Source: Phalacrocorax aristotelis
Lineage: Eukaryota > Chordata > Aves > Suliformes > Phalacrocoracidae
Assembly: GCF_949628215.1 (NCBI RefSeq)
Contig: NC_134279.1
Coordinates: 48,348,266-48,412,265, forward strand
DNA: 64,000 bases
Reading direction: 5' to 3'
This document shows, piece by piece, positions 37,838 to 51,400 of the stretch (within the stretch, counting starts at the first letter, position 1; every line of letters begins with the position of its first letter). The notes beneath the pieces are model-generated. The model did not search any database. It saw only the letters and a list, made by a program, of their open reading frames with translations, and was not told the DNA's origin. The position numbers were made by a program, and so were the translations under genes.

Positions 37838-37944
37838 CCACAAACCATCCATCATCACATTTTTCCATCACATCAATGACATCTCCCTCTCTGAGCTCCA
37901 ATTCATCTTCGTTCCTAGGAGTATAGTTATATAGAGCCTGAAAC
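37838..37944 (-). CDS. SORBS2: SORBS2 exon, first two thirds of SH3-3
   Basis: 107-nt exon with acceptor CCTATTTAAG and donor TGG|GTATGT. One base completes the Pro codon of the 41060-41109 exon, then [35 protein letters not shown] and one base of Gly. ALYNY, the acidic RT-loop EDELEL and DDGW are SH3 ligand-binding hallmarks. The third SH3 of SORBS2 (ArgBP2) recruits proline-rich partners such as Abl/Arg, Cbl and dynamin-type proteins to actin structures. A second AG seven bases inside (GTTTCAG|GCT) is not used, since only the outer AG keeps frame. Confidence 0.97.
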
Positions 37945-40900
37945 CTTAAATAGGACAAATGATGCATTTTAAAAAGAAGTAAGAATTATTTGCACCTTTG
38001 CTGAAGCAGAGGACCTGGTTTAAAGATTAACTAATAAGGAACACTTCTTGCAAATAGGGGGAAATGGTTTATTTCGTCTGGTAGACTTCAGGGCTAGGTA
38101 TGTATTATAGTAAATAAGTAAAACTTGATCGGAAAGGTAACCCATCAGACACTAAGGACTGGGGACTGAAGGCAAACCTGATGGCTCCTCAACCAGTTTA
38201 TTTGATCAGTTGCTTTGAACACAGAATTCTAGTGTGGTTGGTTTTTTGTTTTTGTTGTTGTGTGTATGTGTGTTTGTTTTTAAAAGCATGATTTTACAGT
38301 TGAGTCACCAAACCAGAGTACTTCTAGAGGGGAGTCTGTAGATGCACTGGCCCCTTAACCCACCATGGTCAGCACCTAAATCTGTGGCTCTGCCTTCAAG
38401 CTTTGGAAAGCTGAACGTAGCGTATGTGTTTCCTGCCCTGGCAAAGCTAAGTGCCACACGGCATAAGCAGGGTGCCTGCTGTCCTTCTGTAGTCGGTGGA
38501 GGAAGGTGCACATGTGTGTGGCTCTCACGCTGCCGCTGTGACTGGGGGACCTCCTCGGGTGCCTCAGTAGCAAATACTGAGGTGAGACTTGGCACTGTAG
38601 GAGTTCTGGGGGTAAAAGAGGTGCCTCCTTCTGTGGGGAATAATTGCTATTTGGAAACATACAGCTGTAAACCCTTCCCTGGTTAAAACTGCCCTTGCTA
38701 CATATATTAAAAAAATAGAGTGAGGGAGAGGCTTGAATCGAATCAGGGGAGATAGGGATGAAAACTCAAGCAGAATTCAGACACTGACTTGTACCTCCAC
38801 CCTGGCCAGGGGCTACAGATTGAAGGATCTGAGGTGGATAAATGGAAGGAGGTATGAGGTTACTAAGTTTATTATCTTTCCTTCCTTGTCAGATTTTCCT
38901 GGAATTGAAAAAATGGTAATAAACTCTTCGTAAGGGGAGCTGAAGGTGCTTGGGCTGACAGCCCGTGGGCAGATTGCTGCAAATGCCCATGAGTCCTGCA
39001 GAGTCAGAATCTGCCTTTTTTTCCAAACCAGCTGTGCCCCAGCTATGAATGACCATGTGTAAAGGAGCAGGGTACAACAGCAGAAATTGTACAAAGGAAA
39101 TAGTTTTAATTTCAAAATCTTGAAACCAAACATAATCACATCCATTTTTCTCCTCTTAAAAACAGTTCACTGACTTGAAAACGTTAATGCCATTATACTT
39201 CCCCCAATAAAAACAAAACAACCCCTCCTTTGATGTGTTGGTACTGAATATTTCCATTAGCTCTGTATCATTCAGGCAGAGTTTCCATGCCTTAAATGAA
39301 ATGTTTCAGGAGCAGGAATTTTTTACTGAAATAAAGTCGCATTTGAAAATCCTATATACTGACTGGTGCTAGGCTTAGTCTAATGATGGGCTTTTTGAAT
39401 AAACCACATCTATTTTTCACATTGCTGGTTTGGAGAAAAAAAGACAGTGTTCCAAGACAAAAAAAAAGATTTAAACTTAATTTTTCATGACTGGCCGTTA
39501 TCTCTCCAAATCTGAAAAGTCTAATTTTATATTTTAATCATACTAACAAAATGGAATGGGAGTGGTTATTTAAGCAATTACCTCCGGTAATTTGTGTAGC
39601 AGGACCAAGAACAATCTGTGCAAAAAGTTAAATGGCAATAACACTTCCCCTCAGGCTTATTGTTATTTGAGGAAAGCAGAGCTATGATGATATTCCAAAA
39701 CTGATTAAATGCAGCTTCCAAAGGTACAGGAGTTGCAGATGTAATGTGTCAAGAATAGGATTCAAGCCAATTACTTACTCAAATACGCTGACAAGAACTT
39801 CCAGTTAGCACTCTTTGTACTTTAGAAATATTCTTAGTCATTTCTAGATAATCCATTTTAATAACTCCTTTGTAGTAATTTAAGTCTCTCTTTACTAATC
39901 TAGGAATTTCTTAAATAAGAAAACTCTACTACCGTTTACAATACTAAGATAATATGCATTCAAATCAAAGAACGGTTGGTTGGCAATTTAAATATATTTC
40001 TATTTTTAATTTTAGGGATAAGTAACTTTAGTCATAACCTACTTAAACTACATTGAACAAAATTAGTTAGATAATTATTGCTTGTGAAGCTGAGTTAGGT
40101 ACTTCTGTATGCTCAACAAAACCAAGAGGAGCTTGAGAAAAATGGTTTTAGTGAGACTGAAACCAAAATGTCCAATTTTCATAATATATTATCTGTGGTA
40201 TAGTTATTTGGTAGCTTTTTGCCCCTCTCTTCTCTCTTGCCATTTCTTCAAGTGACTAAGAGATAAACTTTTAAATAGACACTAAGCTTTAGTTATATTT
40301 AGGAGAATTCATCTAACACACTCCAAAGTGCTTTGATGCTAGAGGAAGAATGGCTACTGGTTACAATGATCACTGAAGCAGGACCTGAGTGCAAGACTGA
40401 AAAAAACCCAAATTTTTAAGAGAAAATGGAAACCATCTTGCACCAAACTTGCATTTTAATAGTCAGCACTGAAATAGCCTTACGTGCCTTACATGTTTTA
40501 TCCCAAGTGCTTACATTGTTTCTGAAACCAAGTCTTGAGACCTAGGTGGTTCTTCAATTTTTTGGAAAGGTTTTCTTGTATCTAATTTTTAAATTACACA
40601 TGTAAATTACACCAGAAAGTGTGAGCCTGTGTTCCTGGAATCAACATTATCAAGTCATTTTTTTCTCTATTCAGATCCGGAACCGTTTCTGAATAATTTG
40701 TGTGTCGAGTCAGTAAAGCAGATGAGTTGAATCAATGTTAAATCGTTAATTGGCATTCTGCTGAGATGTAAAAATGGAGAGAACAAAAAAGTCTAAATTT
40801 ATACTTGAGAGAATAATTTTGTAAAAACAAACAATGGGAGAACAGTAAGGTGGCACATCTGTCTGAGTCTGGTGTAAATTAAGCAACTAAGGCTTTGCCC

Positions 40901-41059
40901 TTTGGGACCTTCTTGGATATCTTCCTACATCATGTGGTTATCTGTAAACTTCTGAAATCTCTTCATAATTCTACTTGGCAGGTTAACAAATTATTTGACT
41001 ATGTGCTGGCTATTGCTTAAATGTTAGGTTTTGGTTTAGTAGACAAGAAGTATACTTAC
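37945..41059 (-). other. SORBS2: SORBS2 intron before SH3-3
   Basis: 3.1-kb intron. A GC-richer patch at 38330-38650 has open frames on both strands, but none resembles a known protein or has convincing splice sites. Otherwise nothing recognised. Confidence 0.65.
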
Positions 41060-41109
41060 GGTTCCCCCCCACCATGTATGTTTTCATGAGCAAGCACAGG
41101 GCGCTGTGG
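41060..41109 (-). CDS. SORBS2: SORBS2 50-nt linker exon before SH3-3
   Basis: Short exon between acceptor TTTCATTTCAG and donor AACC|GTAAGT. It encodes PQRPVLAHENIHGGGE plus two bases of Pro. This corresponds to the conserved linker PQRP..HENIQGGGEP immediately N-terminal to SH3-3 in mammalian SORBS2. It enters in phase 0, so it can follow directly after the SH3-2 exon (51793-51996) or after either optional linker exon. It is too short for ordinary frame scans and was found from the conserved peptide and splice sites. Confidence 0.93.
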
Positions 41110-44100
41110 CTGAAATGAAATGATTTGAAATGTAATAAAGATTTATAGTCTAAGGTCCAAATAGCTGGATAGGGGCATGACACATGGTTGCTTGAGAGTT
41201 CGTATCCTACCTTGCATAAAAAAACACCCCACCCCACGCCAGCTCACAAGAAATTATTAAGAGACATGGCGAGCAACAGAACCTTGGCAGGTTTAAAGAT
41301 CTGATTTTTGGAGGACATAATAAAAACTAAAATAAAACTGTGAACTTTATCAACAGTTTGTTCTATTTATAGGAGAGTAGAAAGTTGGAATAGAATGCTG
41401 CTGCCTCTTCACTGTGAAACAGAAATAGCATTAGAAAAAATCAGATGCAACTGTTGAACATTATACATTCCTTGGGTGAAGCATATTTTTAGTTAAGCAG
41501 AAATAATATCTCCTATACGTAATGGCAGAATTTAGAATATTCATAGACAAACAACATACCAATTTACATTACACACACACACAGAGTACTAACTTGGCAG
41601 GCATAACATGCTATGCTTTAATTAATTCTCTTTCATCTCAAGGGGGAGCACAAAGCCATGCAGGCTGTTGGGAAACAAAGAGCAGAAAGAATTTTTGAAA
41701 GAATGCATGATGTAATTGTGTGAAAATAACAATTAACACTTTTACTGCAGAGGAAAAAGTAGTTTGTATTTCCAGTGCGAAGCTTTATGAAAGGAACTAC
41801 TTTCCTTCTTAATGAAGCATGACCCGCCAGTAATATCCAATCAATCTGTACGCAATGGAAATGAAAAATATTACCCTCCTACAGAAACCATACCCTGCTT
41901 AGAAAGAGATTGACTTACACCGATTAGAATCTGGCTGGGGCCAGAAACAGTGCAGGAGCAGCTGCTTGGGAGAGCTCTTGGTGTGAGCAGCGATCATATT
42001 CCCTGTTGACTGAGGATGCCCTGTGGTCGTGCGGTAGAGACCAACAGTCTGATACAAGTCTGGGAACTGTATCTGTTTTGGGAGCATGGCTAACAAACAC
42101 AGCTCATGGCACTTTCTTTCATGAACTGAGTAAACTGCAACCTGATCTTGAAGCCATGGGATTTGTCTTATTACTCCACGGTTCTCTCTTTCCCAGGTTT
42201 GACTATTTCAGTTCATCTCACTTCAGTTTACTCTTGAAGATGATGCAGACTTCCATGAGAAGGCCATGGTAAACAACCCACGGCCTGATGATATCAACTG
42301 AACGTTAAAACGCACTGTGTTTTTTCTTCCTTTTGTTTTTTTTTTGGCCCTCCCCTCCCAACATCTCCAGGTGAAATTGAAGTAGTTGGATTTCTTTTCA
42401 TCATGTTTGTATATGTACATGCAGAAAACATTGTGAACATTCTCCCCTTCATCTTTACAGTCTGTAAAGTATAATTTAAAAAGGTGCCTAAAGATGCAGG
42501 CAGGTAGATTACAGAACTTTTACTCACATTAATGACAGCTAGGCGGGACAGAGGTTTTCAAAGTGCAAAAAAATTGTTTATATTTTTTAAGAGTCTCTTC
42601 TCTCCTTCATTTAACTCTCCTCTGCCAGCATACAAGACAGATGGATATTTTTTACTGAAGAATCCAACAATAAAGTTTGCAAATTAGATGTTTCTGTTCT
42701 CAGAAAACCCCCTTCAACAGTTGGCTTGTCAAGCAAGAGAATATTCCACTGGGCAGATTGCTTGGTATTTGGATTGGAATCTGACCGTATTTTCTGCTAA
42801 TCTTTCATCAGGTCTGTAACTGAGCTGAATGCCAAAGATAGAGATGCAAGAGAACTCACCCGAGGTTAAGAATTTTTCTTGCAAACAATAAAAGTTAATG
42901 TCCTAAACAATACTACAAATGATTTAATGCTTTGAAAGTACACCAAGCTATGAAGAAATGAGGTAGGTCAGTAGTCAGTATTATCTTCTTTTTCCACATA
43001 TGCTTCAACCCTTTAAAATGTTTTATTGCTAGTTACCTACTGTAGAAACAGATGACTGGAAATCTTCACTCACCTTGATTTTCTACTCTATGTTATTGCT
43101 ACAGAGAAAACTGACGAAATTAAAATCTGGGAAAACTAGGGTGAAGTAATCTGTGCTATGTCTGAGCAGGGCGACCTTGGAGGTTGCTCTCTGTCCGAAT
43201 GCGTTCCTCAGTAGTAAACCAGCTGACATCAGGAAGCTTTCTCCCCATTTTCTTCCCCTAAGCTCTTATTCCCATATACAATGGCATTGGCTAGAATGGG
43301 GGCTGCTGCAAAGCCTGGCTAATTGTGCTTGAGAGATATCATGAAATGCATCACCCTGGGGGTAGCTCTTGGTGCTTAGGATTTCTAGTTTCCAGCTACA
43401 AACCAGTTCACTACATTATCCTGTTGCCTGGGGAAAATTGTAGGACCTAATCCCCAAAACATTAAAAAGTGTGCAGTCAAGTCAATGGTCCCAGCTGTAC
43501 ACCTGATTTTCATGCATGACTGAGATGCACTTGCGTATAATAGCTCTGTATAGTCCTGAACGTGCAAATTATGTGTATGATTTGTGCTCTTGTAGTTTTG
43601 GTGTTAAAGTAATAAATGCACTAAACATTGACCAATACAGTCCTCTTAACACATTGATTACATGCTGTTCATTTGGCGTAACAGGCAAAATTAAAATAGG
43701 GCTTAATCCCTTTTTTATGGATCTTATTCCCAGTTGGACTTTCTTTGGGATGGTGTTGGTCCACTGCTACAACAATCCTGGCCTTCCTATGATTGAACTG
43801 TCTCTCTTCAGTGATGAAGAAAGCACTGTCCCCTCACACCTGGTCATAAACAGAGGCCTGCCTAAAAGCCAAGACTCTGAAAGTTACACAAACCTGCACA
43901 CCTTAAATTAAAATTCAAATTTTAAAAAGGGACCCACCAGAAGGACAATAAACTAAAACGAGCAGCAACAGCGTGGAAAAGAGTTGATCTTGCTATCAGT
44001 TTTAAGAGCCAAATGTAAAGAAACTGATGCAGAGAATAATTTAGTCCTAAACTGAAAGCAAAACACAACCCATAAATTCTTACTGTCATATAGTTTAGGT

Positions 44101-46439
44101 TGGAATTAATTTTTTTTTTCCATAATTTAGATCACCTTTCTGAGCCAAACTTATGCAAACTTTAAACAATCTGACTTTCTGGCTAGGTAAAATTGTTACA
44201 ATTATGTTACTGTTATACTACAGATATGAAGGGAAAGGCTAAAAAGTATGACAGTCTGGACTAACAGTGCTTCGATAAAGAGCAGTGTGTTGTGTGAACA
44301 TCACATAGCAGCAACAAAATGTTTTGAAAAGGAGGACATGGATTCAAAAGCAAGGATTCAGCCTGTATACAAAAGCCTGTACACACGCAATGAAGTATAA
44401 ATCTTTGACTCCTAGAAGCTGTGCTTTTAATAAACTAGAAATGCTTTGCAAGAATAGCAATTTAGAAAAAAACCCAGGCTAAATCTAGAGAACTTTGATC
44501 TCTAACTTCTTGTAGCACTGGAAATACTATGCAGTACCACAGAGATACACTAATGGATTTATAAAACAAGTTTTGGCACACACAGACCTGTTGGCTTTAC
44601 TCAGACATAGCACAGAAGCACAACAGGAAGAAAACACAGCATACTGATAGTGTTGAGACACTTGGGCAAAAGCAAAATATTGGAAGACTGGACACTGAGC
44701 TCTTTTTCTATGGAAATGCTGTTATTGCACACTGGGCATCCAGTACCATACCCTGTGTGAATAGCTGTGACCTCTCACAGGTGAGCTGCAGGACCTCTTA
44801 GTCATCACTGGGCTACGAGGAGGTTTACCCAGAACAAATATCTCCCTCTTTAATTTAGCCTAGAAAAACCACAAAAACTGCGTCAAGTGAGAGCTTAAGA
44901 ATGAAGCATCATGGGGGTTTTATTGCTTCATTCATACATGCAAACTGGACACGCTTTTCTTGATAACAAAAAGCAAGTCTGTTACAGGTGCAAATAATGG
45001 TACTATTAGTATATGGTATTTTCATTGTTGCCACAATAATACAGAAAAGCTCAACAGGGCAGAGCATAAACACTATCTTAGAAATACCAATGACAAACAC
45101 TGTAATGCCTTGCTGTTGAACAAAACACAGACCTTAAATTTGCAATTAGAAAGCAAGTATATACTTGATGGAAAGCACTTCAAGGAAAAAAAATCCTCAT
45201 TTTGTTAGCGTCACTACAAATCAGCTAAATATTTGTCGGAATTCAGCTCCTAAGGGTGTGTGTGCAGCAAATGTGAATTCTCAGGGGCAGAGGCGAGTCG
45301 GGGGGAATGTGAGAGGAGTGCAGTGCTGACATTGGAAACCTTCTAACTGGTATTTGTGACTGCCAGTAGAACATGGCAAGGCAGAACAGCAGCTCTTCGG
45401 AGCTGAGAGGGTGAATGTGAAAAACAGGATACCAAGGGAGGTCTGACCTTTGTCAGTTAAGCTAAGCAAAAAGTACCCAGCAAAGCACTGCACGACTGAT
45501 AAATTAGTCAAAGTTGCAGAAACAAATGCAATACTGTGGCTTATCCCTTCTTTGAGGTGAAACATACCTAAGCCCATGACAGATTTTTGCCCTGGAAAGA
45601 ACCCTTAAGTCTCTTCCCTACTTCAGCGAAAAAAACCCCAACAGATTGGGTGGACCTTAAGACTTCTTGAAGTCCGTTATGTCTGGGTTTTCCATGAACA
45701 TACACTGTGAGACATGGTAGATATTTTTAAATAGTGCGTGGAGTGGTGTTGTTTGTTTGGTTGGTTGTTTTTTTTTTCCATTGATGCAATGATCACTTTT
45801 TCTAGGATAGTTTCTCAAACTTTTTACATGAGTTCCTCCTTTTCATGAGCAAATGGACTCTCTGGGAATCAGCACTGGAAATTGACTTTGTCTATCTAGA
45901 GCAATAGGGTTTCCGGATTTCGTTTTACTGCCACAGAGCTGCAATGCTGCCACAAAGTGTAGTCATGAAGAGGGAATAATCTTTGTCCAGTCCTTGACTA
46001 ACAGAACTGGTATTTAGAACATGACCTCCTGCAGTGGTGCTTTATTGTGAAATTTATGACTGTTCTTCCAGGGTTTGGATTGAAATTGAAAATGCATTTA
46101 AACTACAAATGTTACTTAGTTTCTGTGTACTTGAATGTGAGTCCGTTTCTTTCAGTTATGTAAGAGCTACAGATGTTCTGGTATGGACTTGAGATTGAGT
46201 TGAAGCCTTTTGCTTTCCTATCACTGGTATCTTCTTAAACTATTTCACTGTATCATAATGGTTAGAGTTTTACCTTGTGTTTCATATGAAGAAGGCTTAT
46301 CTTGATACTCTATGTGCTATGTTATTTAATATTAGTAAAGGAAACAATACATTTGAAAAGATCAAACTCAGTGTTAGCCTTGCAGTTGTTTAATATACAT
46401 GAAGATTTGCAACAATCCGTACTCAAGAGGTGCAGTTAC
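41110..46439 (-). other. SORBS2: SORBS2 intron
   Basis: 5.3-kb intron. A plus-strand frame at 43516-43911 and a minus-strand exon-like frame at 41930-42090 were considered and not accepted. No repeat family recognised. Confidence 0.6.
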
Positions 46440-46634
46440 CTTTAACTTGGGTGAGTCTGTCTCCTGCTGATGTAAGGGTTTAGAAAGGAGAGGAGGTGAG
46501 AGGGAAGCAGTAGACGAGGATGTTGTAGGAACACTGTGAGAAGTTGGTGCCTTGGCAGAGTGAAATGGAAGATAAGAAGAAAGGTGGAAAGGAGGATCAG
46601 AGTTTCCTGAAGTTCCCATAGAAAGTAGAGCTGG
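46440..46634 (-). CDS. SORBS2: SORBS2 optional linker exon, 65 codons, Ser/Pro-rich
   Basis: 195-nt exon (65 codons, phase 0 at both ends) with a pyrimidine-rich acceptor ending TACTTAAG and donor AAG|GTAACT. The product starts PALLSMGTSGNSDPPFHLSS and is rich in Ser, Thr and Pro (for example PTSHSVPTTSSSTASLSPPL), with no globular domain. Its phase allows inclusion or skipping between SH3-2 and SH3-3 without changing frame. I do not recall this segment from the canonical mammalian protein, so it may be a tissue-specific insertion. The frame was chosen because it alone is open and fits neighbouring phases. Confidence 0.7.
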
Positions 46635-47661
46635 CTTAAGTATTTAAGAAAAATGAGAAGCAATTGTGCTATAAAACCAGCTGTGAAGGACATAAAATGC
46701 TCAATAAGGAGTCACGTAACTAACCTGAACAGTCAGAAATGTGATGCTAACTTTATTACTAGTCAGTCTACTATTCTGGAAGAAAGTTCTTCCCTCAGAA
46801 ATCAAAAGAAGTTGCTATTTATGGCAGTGGATTTCACCTCTATTCTTACAGTTTTCTCCTGTGTTTTTCAGGTCAAGTAAGGGCAGAGGCATCCTGCAAA
46901 AATCTTTCTAATTAACTAGGTTAACGTTTGGCCTAAAACGTATTGCCCTAAGTATCTGATTTACATGTTTGCATGTGCTAGCCAAAGCAACTGCCCGAAT
47001 AGTCTGTTGAAATAAGTGCTGGACAGAAAAGATCTGTTTTAAAACTTTGCCTAGAAACCACACAAACTGTGTAGCAATATTGTGGCATTTAATGGCTAGC
47101 AGACATTTGGGATAGTTCAGTGTTGTACTGTCCCAAAGAGGAACTGGGGAGGGCTTTAGGGGGAAGCATTTGTTAAACTGCCAAACATAATTTGATCTGT
47201 TGTTATTAGTCACATTCTCGTAACAGAGTCTACTATAAATAAACCAGCTGGAGAAGTGACACATGTGAAGTACAAACCGCTCTGTCTCTGCAGGAGGCAC
47301 ATCCCTCCCTCTGAAGACTGCTGACAGCATTTGCCGGCTGGGGCCTCTGGCTCAAAAGGGGTGGCATGTAATGGGCCGGAGAGGAAAATGATTCACTGTC
47401 TTTTCACTTCAGAAGCTCGATGGCAGCTAACAAGGACCAAAGGGAAAGGACCAGCAGAACTGATACACCATAGAATTTACAATGGTGTATATGTCTGTTT
47501 CTGAGACGGGACTATCCCCTAAAACTTGCCATTTTTATCCAATGCAATAGGATAAAACTCTGCTTGTGCACAATACAAACATGTAAATAAAGAAAAGGCA
47601 GAGAATAATTATACTAAGCTATCTGAACACAGAAGCCAGTTTTTTTCAGAAATTAGAGTAC
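46635..47661 (-). other. SORBS2: SORBS2 intron between the two linker exons
   Basis: About 1 kb. A 140-codon minus-strand open frame (46908-47330) lacks splice signals and family resemblance and is treated as chance. Confidence 0.6.
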
Positions 47662-48453
47662 CTTATCAATATTCGGTGAAGTGTATCCTTCATAACACAC
47701 CCTGGAGTCTCCTCCACTTGCTATTGGGAATTCTAAATTGTCATGTCCCAGATCCTCCTCTATATAGAGTCTTGTCAATTCTTCTGCTGTGCCTTGTGCT
47801 CCTCTGTAGAAGTCTGATTCTTGAGGCTTTGACTGATCCCCTATATTAACTGACAGATCTGTAGTACAGATTTCCTCTTTGTTTTCAGCAGTTGCAGCTA
47901 GCATGCTGGAGGTGGAGCCACCTTCATGTGGCGAAGGGATGTTAGAGGTAGCACCAACGTGTTCACCTTCTCTTGTAGTATCTGACAGGTCTCTAGGCAC
48001 TTCAATAACTGAAGAGTCAAGCGTACCTCTCAAGTCTCTATCTTTTCCTGGGTTGGTATTGTTGCTGGTATGCTTATATGCTATGTCATGAGAAGCGCTG
48101 GCTGGAGATGAGACAGAGGTAGATACAAGAAAGGGCAGAGGAAGAGCTGTAGGAGAGCTGAGAGAGACCTCTGTATTTGGAATAAAGTGATCATCTTTAA
48201 CTCGGTGAATGGTATTACCTGGGGAGATTGGTACAGACTGGGATGTTGTTAATGCCAAAGAATTGAGTTCTTCTAAGTCACAAAGAAAACTGTCTGGAAA
48301 TGGTGGAGGAGGCAAGATGCACACATTTGAAGGTGAAAAACCAACAGTCCTTGAAAACCAGTCACTAGTGGCAGCCTGGAGACTCTTTTGATCAATGGGT
48401 GACCAAGAGGAGGAAAGGTATCTGGAAAGTGGGGACAGTGCTTGGGAAGGCAA
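47662..48453 (-). CDS. SORBS2: SORBS2 large optional linker exon, 264 codons
   Basis: 792-nt exon with acceptor TATTTTTGAAG and donor AAG|GTACTC, exactly 264 codons and phase 0 at both ends. The product starts LPSQALSPLSRYLSSSWSPI and ends GYTSPNIDK. It is Ser/Thr/Pro/Glu-rich and probably disordered, with a proline patch (ILPPPPFPDS) that could bind SH3 or EVH1 modules and an acidic C-terminal part (YIEEDLGHDNLEF). A random sequence would rarely stay open this long between in-phase splice sites. It inserts between SH3-2 and SH3-3. In the paralogue SORBS1 (ponsin) muscle isoforms carry a large insertion at the same place, so a muscle-type isoform is a reasonable guess. Not part of the canonical mammalian SORBS2 sequence as I know it. 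Confidence 0.8.
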
Positions 48454-51400
48454 CTTCAAAAATAAGAAAAACATGGGAATTTAAATAAATAAATAAGCAT
48501 GGTAGAGAACTAGGATATGAATAGACTGGAAAACAAAAATGTCTGTGCCATCATCTGGATTATAGGGTATCATTTCAGTGAGCACAGGTGTCTAAAATCA
48601 TTACTACATGAATCAGAACAGCAGGAAAGACATTTGAAAAATGAAACTCTATCAGGTTCTGGCTTGGGGCTTAAATGTCAAACATTAAGACAGATCTGAA
48701 TCATTACATTCACGAAGGCAACCTGCATTTGGTCTGTTAGATTTATGTTACTTATGGCACTCTGTTAGTGAGCGTGTCACAGGTTATTAAATCATACAAT
48801 TAATAGTCATGTAATTTTCCTCAAAACATTACTGTTATTTTGAGAATAGTATTTTCAGAAGTACACTTCCAGTGTCACAAAGTACTTCTTTTAAACTCTA
48901 GCAACTGAGCTGATCTCTAACTATCCTAGTGTTAATATTTCTGCTTTTCCTTAGTACTTCTGAGTAAACGCTTAAGAAACATCTTTAATACATTGCATAC
49001 TTTTATTAAGGCACAAGCAGCTACAGAATGCATTTTTCTTCAAAAGTAACCCTATTAGTTCAAAATGACATAAACACTTGTGAAAGGTACATTCAATTCT
49101 AATTGAATGTAGGCAGTCAACAATGCTCTGAAAATAGTGACAGCACAGTACACAGGAGTATAGTTTGAGTACCGTTACATAATATTGATTGGAGTATCCT
49201 TCTGGTAAAAGAAACGTCCTTTTGTAAGAATGAGAGACTGGTGAGTCATACGTACACAGCATCAGTAGATATCCATTGCTTCAGTAAATACTGAAAATGC
49301 ATTTTTGTTACTATTAATCCTCGAAATTAAAATGGAATGAAAAATATTTTGATCTCATTGTTAGAATTATCCAGAATAATTAGATCTCTTCAAGTTATCT
49401 GGACTACTTTAAGTATTACTCTAGAAATGGAAAATGATTTCAAAAGGTTAAATTAATGTTGCAGAATAGGAAGGTTAATTTACTTACCTTCTGCTGGAGT
49501 TTTCTAGAGGCAAATAGCTTTATTTTATAGTTAAGAGAAACCTTTGTTTAGAGTCTTCTGTACCAAAGTAAACAGTCTATAGACTGCAGTCTGCTAAAAC
49601 AGAGCTAGGCTGTTACAAGCAGTACTTAAGCTCTTTCTCTCATCTTTCCTCTTGAACATGGGCCTCTAACCTGTGGTTTTAAGGTCAATAATACTGCCAA
49701 GGAGACACTGCCAGTTTTAGTTTCCCGTGGCTACAGGCTGCACTGGAGTTAAAGATATAGATGGTCTAGGACAAGTTAATGAGAGCAAAGCTTGCTCCTG
49801 ACTTGTATTGCTTATTTATTTGTATCGCCATTAGGCCAGAGAAGTTTAGTGCAGTTGCTCTAGTAACAGGAGTGATACGTACTAAAAAACCCCAGAGGAA
49901 TAGGAAAAATGGTATCAGTAATTGTGATAAGCTCCAGAACACTATCAGGACTGCTAAAGTCCTATGTAGTCAGGAACAAGATGTCTTATTCATTGTACCG
50001 TCATTTCTCAATACGGTTGAATTAAGAAACAAGATGTCTGTTCAAGAGCACCAGTAAAGGCTGTGTTTTTTTGTCTGGTTGGGTTTTTTGGGGGTTGGGT
50101 TTTTTTTTTGACTTATGCTAGAACCAGATGATAGCGAAATTTTCCTGTGTTACACAGAAAGCTTCTTCCTCTCTCCTCCCCTACAGAACTAATTGAATAA
50201 CAACTAAATAATAGTGGCAGGACAGTTTTGTAATCTGAATGTAAATGTTCTGAAGCATCACCTATACTCAGCAAGGATTACAGGGGTTACACAAATACCA
50301 GCTTTAGCTGCAGGATGCCTTAGAGACAAGCCTGCTTCACAGAAAATGGGGAGAGGCATCTCCCAATGCAGAGAGACAGCTCCATAATACGGAGCACATA
50401 AGTTGCCTCATACTCTTGACTTGCTTTCAGGAACGTCTGAATTCCTGTAACCATAAGAGGCCCTAATGTATGAATACCTCCTTCTGCAGGTACAGAATTT
50501 GATTCTGCTTCAACTCAACAGTTTTGCTGGAATGGAAGAGAAAGGATCCACTTCTCTGTTGTGACATGTTCTGGGAAGTCAGACAAGACCTGTTCTAGTG
50601 ACTATCCAAAACCAACTAATATTGTTTAGTCATAAGCAGTATTTTCAGAGGCCACTGTTGCCTGTAAATGACCTCATTTGGCAGCTGTCCCCAAAGCTGC
50701 AAATAAATGTGGAACTTATCTCAAAGTTGAAGCATCTAAATGGGCACCAGTATGCAAGTATATGAAAGTAGAAAAGGGGGCAAACCCAACTGAAACAAAT
50801 AGAGATTAATAGCAGGATAAGAAGTTTATAACCACACACAAAACCCACTGCCCATGATGAAGAGACAAACAACAAAGGTAAAGAGCCCTCAAAATCATTG
50901 ATAATACGTAATGCTAACCACAGTTTGTGTGCAGGTACTGTCTTAGTTTCTATCACTGTCAAAGACGTTATGTTGCCCACACAGGTGACAGTGAAATCTC
51001 ATGAGTGAATGATAAATTGGAATACAAGAATCTTTTTGCAACGTCATGTAGTATGATTTGTGGTGGTTATATAGGCTAGGAAGGGAAAGAATTCAGAATC
51101 TGCGACAGACATTTGGTGTGAAAAATTACAACTATAAAGGTCTGAAACCAAGCTCATTGACAATGTGGTGACATTTGCCTCACTACTCAATGAAATAATC
51201 CTGTCACTGTTGTCATACCACCCCAAAGGACCTCTGTTGTACCAACAGCCTCCTCCTAGAGTGTGAATGGCAAAAGGAGGAAGGTTATAGTACAGAACCA
51301 TTGGCTGCTGTTCTGTACTTTGAAAGGCACAGAACTGGTCTTGGCAAGCTGTGTCCCCACACAAACTGCCCTCTCTTGCCCTTTGCATGCTTATGGGACT

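Noticed and set aside
37931..37944. Inner acceptor GTTTCAG|GCT for the SH3-3 exon
   Set aside because: Would leave the two-base overhang of the 41060-41109 exon out of frame and lose the conserved Pro-Phe-Gln; the outer AG fits.
38305..38686. Overlapping open frames on both strands in a GC-richer patch
   Set aside because: Mutually shadowing frames caused by local GC content; no convincing splice sites or known domain.
41930..42090. Minus-strand exon-like frame (LPKQIQFPDLYQTVG...) with acceptor-like TTTGTTAG and donor-like CG|GTGTAAG
   Set aside because: Entry and exit phases do not match the phase 0 needed between 46440 and 41109, and the peptide is not recognisable. It would shift the frame of SH3-3.
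43516..43911. 131-codon plus-strand open frame
   Set aside because: No family resemblance, unremarkable composition, no splice or promoter context; lies in a SORBS2 intron on the opposite strand.
46908..47330. 140-codon minus-strand open frame
   Set aside because: Starts and ends without splice signals in a SORBS2 intron and shows no recognisable motif.
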